Part shown: in pieces, positions 1 to 9,057 of the stretch
Numbering within the stretch: position 1 is the first letter of the stretch
Layout: the number at the start of each line of letters is the position of its first letter
Assembly (NCBI GenBank): GCA_943787485.1
Contig: CALSMP010000007.1
Span: forward strand, 1-64,000
DNA length: 64,000 nt
Direction: 5' to 3'
Source of the DNA: an uncultured Luminiphilus sp.
GTDB taxonomy: Bacteria; Pseudomonadota; Gammaproteobacteria; Pseudomonadales; Halieaceae
Notes under the pieces: model-generated
What the model saw: the letters and a program-made list of their open reading frames with translations, nothing else
Database searches by the model: none
What the model was told of the DNA's origin: nothing
Position numbers and translations under genes: made by a program

Positions 1-206
1 CTGTCCTCATCGATACGGCCCGCAATACCCCATCGACCTGATAATCTGCCATGTGTCCATGAAACCGGCCAATGATGTTCGACAACCAGACCAACACCAT
101 CCGTGTCCACGTCAGTAGTTACCCCGCCGACCCAATCACCGTGGGATTGTGAAGACATAGCAAGAGCAATGAGCGCGCAGATAATCGAAAATACTTGTTT
201 AAGCAT
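1..206 (-). CDS. Exported protein, N-terminal fragment (truncated by window edge)
   Basis: The minus strand opens with ATG at 206 and stays open to the left edge, giving 68 residues of a longer protein. The first ~23 residues (MLKQVFSIICALIALAMSSQ then SHG) form a classic Sec signal peptide: Lys near the start, a hydrophobic core and small residues before the cut. The mature part begins GDWVGGVTTDVDTDGVGLVV and continues with alternating polar/hydrophobic residues and many Gly, Trp and His, as in small outer-membrane beta-barrels. A PagL/acyloxyacyl-hydrolase-like barrel is possible, but the catalytic region lies outside the window. Family assignment is a guess; the signal peptide is clear. 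Confidence 0.55.
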   Translation of the reverse strand, partial: MLKQVFSIICALIALAMSSQSHGDWVGGVTTDVDTDGVGLVVEHHWPVSWTHGRLSGRWGIAGRIDED

Positions 207-324
207 TCCTATACTCCAATAACTCCCGTGTCGATACGGCATTTTTTGCGAAGGTAAGGGCCCCTCTTTGAAATATTATTTTGCTTGTTAAGTGTTGCAG
301 TTTTACCCTCGCGAAGCACGTATA

Positions 325-1785
325 TCAACTAGTGGTTAGTGAATTTCTCCTGCGGATGAGATGCAAGATAACGATAACGAGAAGGTTAGCGGCGAGGCCG
401 AGGGTGCCGGGATGCAGCCCCAGAGGCATGACGCCTAATGTCCAGCCGATTACCGCTACTAGCAGGCCAGTTATCAGGCCCCAAAAGATTGCCCCTCCGG
501 CAATGCGTCTGTTGGTGACACCCAGGTAAAAAGAGGGCGCGACTTGGAGTAACAATTCGAACTTCAACATAAATAGGCGGTACAACGTGACATCCTCGCG
601 AGTGCTGATAAATACCATAGCCGCAAGCACCAGCCACGCACAGCGTTGACCAATGCGCGTCAGACGCTCTTCGGGAGATGAAGGGTCAATAAGGCTGCCG
701 TAAATGTCTTTTGCGAATATCGACGAAAAAGAGAGCAAGGCAGAATCCGCTGTGCTCATGAGTGCGGCCAGAATCGCTGCCAGCATAACCGTCACAATGG
801 CGACTCCCTGCCAGCCGAAGGCGAGTGTGTCGCGAAGAATGAGCGCCATCACTTGATCGGCGGCGCTGCCCTGTAAACCGGGATATCGAACGATGGCAAG
901 GTAGCCCAAGGTCAACACGACAACCACCGCAAACAGAGGCATCAATGACATCCCTACCATTGACTGCTGCAGCACAGAAGCAGACTTGGCCGCATAAATA
1001 CGCTGAATGGCCTGAGGGTACACCGACGCGCCGATCCCTATGAGTACGATGGTAGATAACCACGTGACCGCCTGCGGACCTGTAGGCGGAAGCGTCTTTT
1101 CAGGGGCTACTGCTTTCAGCTCTTTGAGGGTTTCAACAAAACCTCCGGTTTCCGCGCCGATGATGACAAGTATCAAGATAAAACCGATCAACATCATTAT
1201 TCCCTGAAGGACATCGGTCCAAACGACACTTCGCAAGCCACCGAGAGTGGAATAGACCACCATAATCAACGCCAGCGTAACAACGCCCCACAGCGCATCG
1301 ATGCGACCCCCAGAGAGTCCCTCCACAACATGGCCAATTACCTTTAGCTGGGCGAGCGTGTAGTTCATCAACACCAACAACAGGCAAATAGATATCAAGT
1401 GCTGGAGCCGCGGAAGCTCGAAGCGAAATTTGATGTAATCGGTCGGCGTGACAAACTGATGGCGCATCGCGAGCCGCTGTAGCTTCGGCGCAAAAATCAG
1501 GTAGCCCGTCACGACGACTATCATGCTGTGAACGATGACGATCCAGCTGAAACCAGCACGATAGGCCTGCCCCGTAAAGCCAAATAGCGCATTGCCGCTA
1601 TATTGCGTGGCGAATAACGTGAGCAACATAACCGGGAGGCCGAGGTTACGCCCCGCCAAATAGTAATCACCTAGGCTGTTATTTAAGCGTTTTTTCTTAC
1701 CCCAAACGCCCAGCACCAAGAGTGATAGAAGATAGAGACCAACAAAGGCCAGGGACTCTGCGCCAAGCGCAAGATCAGTCATCAT
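325..1785 (-). CDS. Sodium:solute symporter family protein
   Basis: About 486 residues with a dozen or more hydrophobic segments. The N-terminus has the SSS-family pattern: first helix, then DYYLAGRNLGLPVMLLTLFATQ, matching the family's (D)YFLAGR signature. The later segment ALMSTADSALLSFSSIFAKD is the conserved Na+-site helix of this family. It should import a small solute with sodium; the substrate cannot be read from sequence. I chose the ATG at 1785 (or 1782) because it overlaps the stop of the small membrane protein upstream (ATGATGACTGA), indicating translational coupling; an extension to 1902 would run through that gene. Last gene of the minus-strand cluster starting at 5010. Confidence 0.88.
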   Translation of the reverse strand: MMTDLALGAESLAFVGLYLLSLLVLGVWGKKKRLNNSLGDYYLAGRNLGLPVMLLTLFATQYSGNALFGFTGQAYRAGFSWIVIVHSMIVVVTGYLIFAPKLQRLAMRHQFVTPTDYIKFRFELPRLQHLISICLLLVLMNYTLAQLKVIGHVVEGLSGGRIDALWGVVTLALIMVVYSTLGGLRSVVWTDVLQGIMMLIGFILILVIIGAETGGFVETLKELKAVAPEKTLPPTGPQAVTWLSTIVLIGIGASVYPQAIQRIYAAKSASVLQQSMVGMSLMPLFAVVVVLTLGYLAIVRYPGLQGSAADQVMALILRDTLAFGWQGVAIVTVMLAAILAALMSTADSALLSFSSIFAKDIYGSLIDPSSPEERLTRIGQRCAWLVLAAMVFISTREDVTLYRLFMLKFELLLQVAPSFYLGVTNRRIAGGAIFWGLITGLLVAVIGWTLGVMPLGLHPGTLGLAANLLVIVILHLIRRRNSLTTS

Positions 1786-2005
1786 TTTCCCCGGCATGCC
1801 ATCGATGCAGAGACGCCCAAGCGGTGATCGATGCGATAGCGAGGGCAATAGCCAACGACCACAGAAGCCAGCCCGGCAGTGCCCACTGATCTTCCGTGCC
1901 ACCGAACCCCGGCCAGTACCAGGGACAGCTCAAGAGGATGAGTAAAATCACTACCCCAAGCCATCCTCTTTGCTGTGAGGCCATTTTTTTCTGCCGATCA
2001 CCCAT
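1775..2005 (-). CDS. Small two-helix membrane protein partnered with the symporter
   Basis: 76 residues with two hydrophobic stretches (about residues 15-30 and 42-62). Short membrane proteins of this shape (DUF3311/DUF997-like) commonly sit just upstream of sodium:solute symporters, e.g. YhdT before PanF, and are thought to be accessory subunits. Its ATG overlaps the end of the FAD oxidoreductase gene (AACGATGGGTGA) and its stop overlaps the symporter start, so three genes are read as one coupled unit. Exact family is not certain; the role as a symporter partner is inferred from position. Confidence 0.7.
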   Translation of the reverse strand: MGDRQKKMASQQRGWLGVVILLILLSCPWYWPGFGGTEDQWALPGWLLWSLAIALAIASITAWASLHRWHAGENDD

Positions 2006-3185
2006 CGTTGTTCAGTCCATTGGAGACTTGGTGGCGGCTGGTATCCTTTCTGATACCGCCATAAATCCCCCGAGTGACAATCCAAGGCCAAAGGATAAGT
2101 TGGACAAACCACACCGGCAATCGATGACGCCTTCCGTTTTGTTGATGCAGCGTTAAGCCGTTAGATTGCAGACCCAATACCGACCCCCAACGACTGCCCG
2201 GCGGCTGGAATCGATGCGCTGGAAACTTCCCCTGGATCAAGGCATTAATATTCCTGCAGACGATACGATATGCCCAATTTCTGGCTGAACTTCTGAGGGG
2301 GTCGGTCGCCGCTGCATCGCCAATGGCAAATACGTTTGAATAACCAACAACCGTCATGGTTGTATCTGTCTTAATGAATCCGGCCTCGTCGAGCATGTCT
2401 GGGGGCAGAAAGGCAGTGTTGGGATGTACAGCGCCCGTAGCCCATATCAGCAAATCCCCACTATAGTCTGGCTGCCCCGAGCTAAACGCGACGGTCCCAC
2501 CTTTTAGCGCGGTACGAACCTCATCCGTCGAATTTACCGCTCGATGGCCCGGCTTCACAATCACCCCAGCCTCCCCAAGCCTGTTCATGTGATAGGCGCG
2601 GGTTTTTGGATGGTAACCGGGCAGGACTTCCTCACCCGAGAAAAATAGGGTGACGTCCTTATCGGGAAACCGCGAAGCCACGTTAAATGCCACGCTGGTG
2701 CCCGATGGGCCCCCGCCGATGACAGCGACCCGTTTGGCCGACATAATGGTGCTCGTTTGTCGCTCGAGATCAAACTCGACATCTTCAACGCTTTCAACCC
2801 GGGCTGTTCGCCAAAAACCGTTGCTAATTCCCGATGCGATAACCAGATAGTCCCAGCACACCGACCGAGTGGATTTATCATTGCATTCGACTGATGCAAC
2901 TTGCTCCTCGGTATTGACGGCAATCACCTTGCCATGAATACACTCGACATCGTCAAGCTTTCGGAATGCATCGAGTGGCGTCAAATAGGATTTTTTCCAG
3001 TAGGCAAGGTCAGTTAACCGCTTGCCAAGCTCCTGCCCGCTCAGCAAAACAGGTCGCGTCGTCACAGCAACGACCTGGCAATTTCTTCTTAAGTGCGCCG
3101 CCACCAGCACGCCCGTGTCTCCCATGCCGATAATTAGAACGGTTGGCAGCTTGGACCTTTTTTTTACACCCTGAAACCCGAGCAT
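1998..3185 (-). CDS. FAD-dependent NAD(P)H oxidoreductase (NDH-2/AIF-like)
   Basis: 395 residues with the two-dinucleotide-fold plan of pyridine nucleotide-disulfide oxidoreductases. The FAD loop is VLIIGMGDTGVLVAAHL near the N-terminus, the NAD(P)H loop VAVIGGGPSGTSVAFNVA lies in the middle (about 150-170), and the FAD-closing motif NVFAIGDAAATD follows near 290. No CxxxxC redox disulfide is visible, so it is closer to NDH-2/ferredoxin-reductase/AIF types than to thiol reductases. The C-terminus has a hydrophobic stretch (LPVWFVQLILWPWIV), which suggests peripheral membrane attachment. It lies 11 bases after the BciA-like gene and overlaps the small membrane protein gene. Electron acceptor unknown. 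Confidence 0.8.
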   Translation of the reverse strand: MLGFQGVKKRSKLPTVLIIGMGDTGVLVAAHLRRNCQVVAVTTRPVLLSGQELGKRLTDLAYWKKSYLTPLDAFRKLDDVECIHGKVIAVNTEEQVASVECNDKSTRSVCWDYLVIASGISNGFWRTARVESVEDVEFDLERQTSTIMSAKRVAVIGGGPSGTSVAFNVASRFPDKDVTLFFSGEEVLPGYHPKTRAYHMNRLGEAGVIVKPGHRAVNSTDEVRTALKGGTVAFSSGQPDYSGDLLIWATGAVHPNTAFLPPDMLDEAGFIKTDTTMTVVGYSNVFAIGDAAATDPLRSSARNWAYRIVCRNINALIQGKFPAHRFQPPGSRWGSVLGLQSNGLTLHQQNGRRHRLPVWFVQLILWPWIVTRGIYGGIRKDTSRHQVSNGLNNDG

Positions 3186-3196
3186 GAGCTTACCGA

Positions 3197-4159
3197 CTAG
3201 CCACCGAATAAACGGTGATGAGAAGAATCGAGTGACGTTGCTCGAGTAATAACGTCCTGATAGAAATCCCGCAGCGTGTCACTACCCGTTTCAGGCGTTG
3301 CCGCCTCGTCATAGCGGCTTTTATCTGTATCCCATACCAGCATCGACTCCGTTGCATAATATTTTGCTATTCGAGCGAACTCCGCCTTGTCTCGACTCCA
3401 TGACGATATCCCGGCAGCCGTATTCAACATCGCTTCGGCGCCATCAAACCAGCGCGAACTTATTGAACGAACCGCAGGTTTCCGACCACATAGTCGCGCG
3501 AGGAGTTCAGCCTGCTCCCAAGGCGTAATAGCCGGCCCGGGGCCACCGATGGGCAATACCTTGCCATGGGATGCAGAGTCCTCTAATCGATCGAGCATGA
3601 ACTGCGCGAGATCACGGGTTGAAATAGGCTTGCAAGCGGTATTGCGACCCCCATCGAACACTAGAAACGGCTTGCCCCGGGACACGCGAGAAATCTGCCC
3701 CGAAAGAGATTTAAAAAATGCAGTCGGCCGAATGACCGTCGGCTCCAGCAAACCCTCGCTCGCCAGCAGCTCCTGCTCAAACGCTATTTTTGCGCGCTGA
3801 AATTCGAGCCTCGGCTTCTGCACGCAGATCGCGGAGAGAAGAATAAATCGAGCAACCCCAACATCCTGCGCCCATTGCAATAATTGATGGTTTGCCTCGT
3901 ACTCAACCGCCCAAGCGTCTGAAACCCCACCCTGCCTGCTCGCAATACAACTGATCACGGCGTCATGATGGGGCAGACCGCTAGCCCAAAAAGGATCCGT
4001 GAAATCTGCGCGATAAAGCCTTACGCGAGGATGATCCTGCCATTGAGGGAGCTCGCTATTTTTTCGAATCAGCGCTGTAACGTCATAGTCGCGATCCAGC
4101 GTGTGATGCAGGAGCGCACTGCCGACGTAACCTGTGGCGCCTGCGATCAGCACATTCAT
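3197..4159 (-). CDS. bciA: Divinyl (proto)chlorophyllide 8-vinyl reductase-like protein
   Basis: 320 residues, atypical SDR with NAD(P)-binding GATGYVGS at residues 7-14. The middle and C-terminal parts carry a series of motifs I associate with the DVR/BciA family: LLSAICVQKP, LEFQRAKIAFE, VIRPTAFFKSLSGQ, ACKPIS, PIGGPGPAITPWEQ and KYYATESMLV. BciA reduces the C8 vinyl group of divinyl chlorophyllide with NADPH in (bacterio)chlorophyll synthesis. No other pigment gene is in the window; in some proteobacteria bciA lies outside the photosynthesis cluster. It follows an SDR by 29 bases and precedes an FAD oxidoreductase by 11. The family call is from recalled motifs, without alignment; a paralog with another substrate is the main alternative. 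Confidence 0.78.
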   Translation of the reverse strand: MNVLIAGATGYVGSALLHHTLDRDYDVTALIRKNSELPQWQDHPRVRLYRADFTDPFWASGLPHHDAVISCIASRQGGVSDAWAVEYEANHQLLQWAQDVGVARFILLSAICVQKPRLEFQRAKIAFEQELLASEGLLEPTVIRPTAFFKSLSGQISRVSRGKPFLVFDGGRNTACKPISTRDLAQFMLDRLEDSASHGKVLPIGGPGPAITPWEQAELLARLCGRKPAVRSISSRWFDGAEAMLNTAAGISSWSRDKAEFARIAKYYATESMLVWDTDKSRYDEAATPETGSDTLRDFYQDVITRATSLDSSHHRLFGG

Positions 4160-4188
4160 CTACGCAACACTCCCGGCAACGCCAGCTC

Positions 4189-5010
4189 CTAGATCTCTTC
4201 CGCCTTAAGTGCTTCTGCTGTCTGCTTGCCGTACTCAGCAATGATGTTAAAAAATCCTTCTGGATCAGCGTGCCTAAGTACAGCAAGATCTCGCTCAGTA
4301 TCCTTGGCAAAAATCAGTTCGGGGACATTTTCTTCTATTGCCTTGAGAATTGCTGCCGCGCAATCTTTTGGATCGTCACCAGCATCAATCACCTCGTCAG
4401 AGCGGCCGCGCCGCGAGCCGTCTGCAGTGAGGGCATTACGGGACACGTCGGTCGCAACTGATCCGGGAAGCACATTGGTTACGCGAATATTGTGGCGCAG
4501 CTCGGTCTCAGTGCGAAGCGCGTCCATATAGCCAATCAAACCATGCTTCGCCGCACAATAGGCAGTTCGCATTGGCGCGCCAACGCGCCCCGCGATCGAA
4601 CTGATTGCGACAATGTGCGCGCCACCCGCCGCTATCATTCTGGGCAACTGCAGTTGGGTGAGCCAAATAGGGGCGATAAGGTCAATGTCGATTAAATCGC
4701 GATACACCTCAGGTTTAGTATCCTCGGCAAGGCTCCGCTGACTGATGCCCGCGTTGTTGACCAAAATATCGACAGGAGCTATTGACCAGGCCTCGTCGAC
4801 GACCCCTTCAAGTGCCTCATAGTCAGTGGCCTCAAAGGGCATAACCAGTCCCTCGCCGGGCAGGGAAGCCTTTACCGACTCGAGGGCATCGCGCCGCCGG
4901 CCGGACAAAATAATCCGCGCCCCCCGGGAGCTCGCCGCCTCAGCGATGGCTCGCCCAATACCCGATGAAGCGCCCGTCACCCACATCGTCTTTCCCGCCA
5001 AACTCGTCAC
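4189..5010 (-). CDS. Short-chain dehydrogenase/reductase
   Basis: 273 residues, classical SDR: cofactor loop TGASSGIG (residues 13-20), NNAG motif (VNNAGIS), active-site Ser in SSIAG, and the catalytic YCAAK (Tyr and Lys both present). The Arg-rich GRRRD after the second beta strand favours NADP(H). Resembles DHRS7-type dehydrogenases; substrate unknown. First gene of the minus-strand cluster that contains the BciA-like reductase and the symporter; the region 5011-5225 between it and the divergent esterase must hold its promoter. Confidence 0.88.
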   Translation of the reverse strand: MTSLAGKTMWVTGASSGIGRAIAEAASSRGARIILSGRRRDALESVKASLPGEGLVMPFEATDYEALEGVVDEAWSIAPVDILVNNAGISQRSLAEDTKPEVYRDLIDIDLIAPIWLTQLQLPRMIAAGGAHIVAISSIAGRVGAPMRTAYCAAKHGLIGYMDALRTETELRHNIRVTNVLPGSVATDVSRNALTADGSRRGRSDEVIDAGDDPKDCAAAILKAIEENVPELIFAKDTERDLAVLRHADPEGFFNIIAEYGKQTAEALKAEEI

Positions 5011-5225
5011 GTTTTATTCTTCCTTTCGCTTGGGGGTGCCAAACTGGCAGCCAAATTCGTCCCAAAAAATCAGAATTCGCACTCGCTGCGAAGACTGTCT
5101 AGAATTGAACGAGTATGGGCCGGTTTCCAGCGAGAGACCAGCCTGCTCGACCGAAGTCATATCGCAGGTACGAGTGACAATTAAAAGGCGCTATGGGCAG
5201 GTCAACGAATAACAGGGATACATTA

Positions 5226-6860
5226 ATGATCAGAAGCGTTTTTTCTAAGCCACTTCAGCGGTTATCGATTGACAGATGGTCGCTCACACCCCCGCTACTT
5301 GCAGTTCTGGCCGCAACCGCTCTAATCGCCGGCTGCTCTGTCCAGCTAAAAGAAAAAGCCCCCGACATGGCTTCCTCGAAGCATCCCTGGCTAGTTCACT
5401 GCGAGACCGCTGAATCACATCGCCCCAGTGACGAGAAAATCAATAGAGGGGTCTCAAAGCCTCACTGGTTAATCGCACTTGATCAAACTGGAAGTCCCTA
5501 TCAGCTCCTAGGGAGCCTGGAAGACGGGTTTTTGAGCCTCGATGAAGGACAGCCATCAGAAGAAGCATTGCGGCTCGGCTGCATTGCCGCACTGGAGGCA
5601 AGCACGCGGGAGCACGGCAATGAAGTGGCACGTATCATGGCGTTCCGCCAAGGCGAGGGCGTCAATGTAGCGATCGAATTCCCTACTGCACGTCGGGATA
5701 GTGAAATTCAACGCCTGATTATTTTTGGCGATAGTCTTTCCGATACAGGCAACCTGAAATCACGACTAAAAATGTTTCCCGCTGCCCCCTATTGGATTGG
5801 GCGATTTTCAAACGGGCCCGCGTGGCCGGACTATATCGATGCCATGAATAGGCTAAGCGTGCAAAATCACGCGGTCGGTGGCGCCTCCGTTACAGGCAAA
5901 GACACGATGCCCAAAGGAACATTCATGCAAAGAATGCATGATGGAGGCCAATTTTTTGTAAGTGGTACAACCCAGCAGCAGATCTCAGTTTTCGAACAAG
6001 GCTTTCTTCTTGGTAACCAGTTGGGTTCGCCAAAAAAGACAGCCGCAGTGCTGTGGGCTGGCGCCAACGACTATATTTCCAAAGAGCCGTTTACGGGAGC
6101 GATTGAAACACTTCTTGATCGACCTGAGACGCCAGAAGGTTACCTTAGCATCGTGGATACGGTGGTCCAACGCATGGAGCAGCAGCTCCGCACCTTGCAT
6201 GGCTACGGTATCGATAAGATCCTTGTCGGAAATCTGCCCAACCTAGGGTTATCACCCATTATTGTCGAAAACAAAACCTACGGCGTTAGCGCTGAATTAT
6301 CTGAAGACCAACGTCGATCATTACTTAGCCTGCGTCTGGCAGAGCTGACTGATCACCACAATGAACAGCTCGCCCTCATGGTAAGTCGTCTTGATACCGA
6401 GCTGCCCGATGCGTCGATCAGATTATTCAACGCCCACGCGCTCTTTAACGATGTCCTTGGCGAACATGCCCAATATCATCAAGCCTTAAAAGAACAAGCC
6501 GATTTTGATACAAGAAAAAATGCCAAGACAATCGAATCGAAAATTCATTCGGTGGTGGCACAGGAGCGTTGCTTCAGTGGCAGCTACATGGGAAGTCGCA
6601 ACCCACAAGAAATCTGCCCCAACTCCAACCGCGCTATTTTTTGGGACGTCGTGCATCCGACGACCTATGTCCACTGCTGGGTGGCCTACTCCATAAACCA
6701 GCAACTTGCAGAATTACAGTGGACCAGCGATGCCCCCGTGCTTAGCGACGTGGGAGCTTGGTGCGCCGGAGTTGCTGATGTGGTGGCGGGTCATGAAGAA
6801 CTGCGAATCCTTCGATTCACGACGCTGGACGATGCGCTGGCTCCCGTGCCGGAGCGCTAG
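5226..6860 (+). CDS. GDSL/SGNH lipase-acyltransferase lipoprotein
   Basis: 544 residues from ATG 5226, which follows an AGGGA ribosome site; the upstream in-frame ATG at 5193 lacks one. A signal peptide ends in the lipobox LIAGC, so it should be an outer-membrane or periplasmic lipoprotein. The hydrolase domain starts near residue 165 with block I FGDSLSDTGN, has GAND near 277 (block III) and the catalytic DVVHPT near 473 (Asp/His, block V). The layout, including the SNGPAWPDY stretch, matches thermolabile haemolysin/glycerophospholipid-cholesterol acyltransferase relatives, enzymes that cleave or transfer phospholipid acyl chains. The first ~150 residues are a separate domain I do not recognise. 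Ends with a 4-base convergent overlap with the GPH carrier. Confidence 0.85.
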   Translation: MIRSVFSKPLQRLSIDRWSLTPPLLAVLAATALIAGCSVQLKEKAPDMASSKHPWLVHCETAESHRPSDEKINRGVSKPHWLIALDQTGSPYQLLGSLEDGFLSLDEGQPSEEALRLGCIAALEASTREHGNEVARIMAFRQGEGVNVAIEFPTARRDSEIQRLIIFGDSLSDTGNLKSRLKMFPAAPYWIGRFSNGPAWPDYIDAMNRLSVQNHAVGGASVTGKDTMPKGTFMQRMHDGGQFFVSGTTQQQISVFEQGFLLGNQLGSPKKTAAVLWAGANDYISKEPFTGAIETLLDRPETPEGYLSIVDTVVQRMEQQLRTLHGYGIDKILVGNLPNLGLSPIIVENKTYGVSAELSEDQRRSLLSLRLAELTDHHNEQLALMVSRLDTELPDASIRLFNAHALFNDVLGEHAQYHQALKEQADFDTRKNAKTIESKIHSVVAQERCFSGSYMGSRNPQEICPNSNRAIFWDVVHPTTYVHCWVAYSINQQLAELQWTSDAPVLSDVGAWCAGVADVVAGHEELRILRFTTLDDALAPVPER

Positions 6861-8308
6861 CCCCTTTTTTGTAGTGCACTCAGGTTCTGTACGTGAGTTT
6901 CTCTATCTATGCGATACCGATAAATCGCGATCAGCATGATCGACCACAATAGGTACTGACACGGCACCAGCATACTGCCGAGATCGGCGGTAACGGCAGC
7001 TGGCACATCGGCGGGATTAGCACCCTTGGGGAAATCGACCCACTGCAATAAAAGACCCGCGATAAACGCGCCAACACCCTGATTTGTTTTCTTGATGAAG
7101 GTGACCGCCGCATAAAACACACCCTCACTTCGTCGGCCCGTCCTGATTTCTGAATGCTCGACTAAATCTGCAACCATTGACGCCAACACGACTTGCATCG
7201 ATATCATCAAACTTAGTTCAACTGTGCTGAATGCAAGGAGCAGAGGGAACAATAATGGGTCGCCATTGTCGGGGAAGATGCCGAGCAACCGAAGGGTAAC
7301 CGGTGCCGGCTGGATTACAAACGCAGCTCCGCCAAAGCAGAGCACTGCGTGACGCTTGCCTAGGCGTCGCGCAACCCGAGGAGCCACTAAAAGACCTACT
7401 GTGGCCGCCACAAGAACCATGCACGTCCACAAAAACATCTGAAGGCTTGAGAGCTGCCAGAAGTACGACATCATGATAAATGTCAGCCCCGCCGAGAGAC
7501 CCGTTGCCACCGCCCCCGCCATACTCGAAACAAACAGCGCGAAGAAACTGGGATCAAAAAGGGTTTCTTTGAGCTCCGCAAATATGTCAGTCAGCCGCTT
7601 CGATCGACGTTCTGCAGACGGCTCTCTCCTCGCAGGCTGTTTTAGCTTGATAGCATGCTGGGTCCCGATTGACGAGACGATAATCGCTATGAAAATGGCA
7701 ACGCCGGCAATCACGCCGTAGGTCTCATAGCCCTGGCGATTGAGCGTCCCCACTTCGTATTCTGCGGTGGGCACAAGTAAGGCAGCAAACATCAAAATCG
7801 TCAGCGATGCGCCACCAAACCAGCCAAAAAAATGTCGCCATGCCTGAATCGCTGTACGTTCGTCATAGTCGCTAGTCAGCTCAGGCATTAGCGCGGAGCT
7901 TGGGGTTTCAAAAAACGTGATCAAGGTCCGAATGAGGATGGCCAGTGCGAGCAAATAAAAGAACAGGGCTTGTTCGCTCCAATCTGGGGGCTGCCAAATC
8001 AGGAAATAACACAGCGACACCGGTATGGCGCTGGCGTACATAAACGGATGACGGCGACCCCAGCGAGTGTGGATATTATCGGACCAGTACCCCACGATCG
8101 GATCGCTAATGGCGTCGGTGAGGAGCGCGATTAATAACGCCGTGCCGGCCAGCGCTGGCTCTAAACCCACCACCGTGCCGTAAAACATGAGCAAAAAATA
8201 AGCAAAGCCCTGCTCCTTTACGCCATAGGCAATGGAGCCGATTCCGTAGGCAAATTTTACCCGCGGTGGCAACAGTGATGCGCTCGTCACCCTTACCCGT
8301 TCCACCAA
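6857..8308 (-). CDS. MFS transporter, GPH (MelB-like) family
   Basis: About 480 residues, twelve predicted membrane segments. The sequence DAISDPIVGYWSDNIHTRWGRRHPFM is the signature loop of the glycoside-pentoside-hexuronide:cation symporters (DP.G..SD, then RWGRRRP), and WRHFFGW follows as in marine GPH members. Despite the family name, substrates in such proteobacterial clusters are often not sugars. No ATG lies near the start; TTG 8308, GTG 8305 and GTG 8290 are candidates, the first two overlapping the SDR gene upstream. Last gene of the 12041-6857 minus cluster. Confidence 0.85.
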   Translation of the reverse strand: MVERVRVTSASLLPPRVKFAYGIGSIAYGVKEQGFAYFLLMFYGTVVGLEPALAGTALLIALLTDAISDPIVGYWSDNIHTRWGRRHPFMYASAIPVSLCYFLIWQPPDWSEQALFFYLLALAILIRTLITFFETPSSALMPELTSDYDERTAIQAWRHFFGWFGGASLTILMFAALLVPTAEYEVGTLNRQGYETYGVIAGVAIFIAIIVSSIGTQHAIKLKQPARREPSAERRSKRLTDIFAELKETLFDPSFFALFVSSMAGAVATGLSAGLTFIMMSYFWQLSSLQMFLWTCMVLVAATVGLLVAPRVARRLGKRHAVLCFGGAAFVIQPAPVTLRLLGIFPDNGDPLLFPLLLAFSTVELSLMISMQVVLASMVADLVEHSEIRTGRRSEGVFYAAVTFIKKTNQGVGAFIAGLLLQWVDFPKGANPADVPAAVTADLGSMLVPCQYLLWSIMLIAIYRYRIDRETHVQNLSALQKRG

Positions 8309-9057
8309 GGTTTGTCGCTGAAGGATCGCAGGTCAGTCTCAAATGTCCAAACTGACCGATGCTGATGCGCGATGTGAAAATAGGTTTCCGCAATTTCGCC
8401 CGGATCCATCAATCCGTCGGGGCCCAGAGCTTCCCGATATCGGGCAAAGTTTTCGGGTCCCAACATTTTTCCTAAGGTATCAGGGGAGTCGACGGCGCCA
8501 TCAATAACAATATGGGCGATGTGTATGCCCTGAGACGAGAACTCAGCATTCAGTGACTGACATAGCATTCGTCTACCGCCAATCGCCGCCGCATGAGCAT
8601 GCTGACCGGCGTTACCCCGCACAGCCGCGGTTGCTGAAGTGACCAAGAGCGCGCCAGAACCCCGCTCTACCATCCGGGGCAGCAGCACTTTGGCGAGTCG
8701 AAACAATCCAAAGCTGGTCATTCGCCATGCAAGCTCGAATTGCTTAAGACTTGTATCGGCGAGGTCGCGATTGCCCAACTGAGCGCCCAAATTAAAAATG
8801 GCCACTGTGATGGGACCAAGGTCTGTCTCGATCTGTTCAACCAGTGACTCGATAGCCTCTGGCTGGGTCGCGTCCAATATAAATCCCGAAGCACTGCCGC
8901 CGCTGGCTTCAATGTCAACCACACTCTGTTGTAATCCAGACTCATCGCTTCGGCGGCACAACACAACGTGATAACCCGCCCCGGCAAAGCGAGAACCCAC
9001 ATGGCCTCCGATTCCACTGCCGGCACCTAGAACAAGACAAACCCTCTGAGTGCTCAT
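8293..9057 (-). CDS. SDR-family protein lacking the catalytic Tyr-Lys pair
   Basis: 254 residues with an SDR cofactor loop (GAGSGIGGHVGSRF) and a typical fold layout through VTSATAAVRG. Where YxxxK is expected the sequence reads AGQHAHAAAIGGRRM, so both catalytic Tyr and Lys are missing, and NNAG is replaced by FNLGA. The later stretch GIHIAHIVIDGAVDSPDT is typical of a known SDR subgroup with degenerate active sites. It may bind cofactor without acting as a normal dehydrogenase, or use other residues. Overlaps the GST gene by 4 bases (ATGA) and the GPH carrier gene by up to 16, so the three are one unit. Confidence 0.8.
   Translation of the reverse strand: MSTQRVCLVLGAGSGIGGHVGSRFAGAGYHVVLCRRSDESGLQQSVVDIEASGGSASGFILDATQPEAIESLVEQIETDLGPITVAIFNLGAQLGNRDLADTSLKQFELAWRMTSFGLFRLAKVLLPRMVERGSGALLVTSATAAVRGNAGQHAHAAAIGGRRMLCQSLNAEFSSQGIHIAHIVIDGAVDSPDTLGKMLGPENFARYREALGPDGLMDPGEIAETYFHIAHQHRSVWTFETDLRSFSDKPWWNG

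Noticed and set aside
281-529. Plus-strand ORF antisense to the symporter end
   Set aside because: It overlaps the clearly coding C-terminus of the symporter and has an Arg/Pro-rich composition typical of shadow frames.
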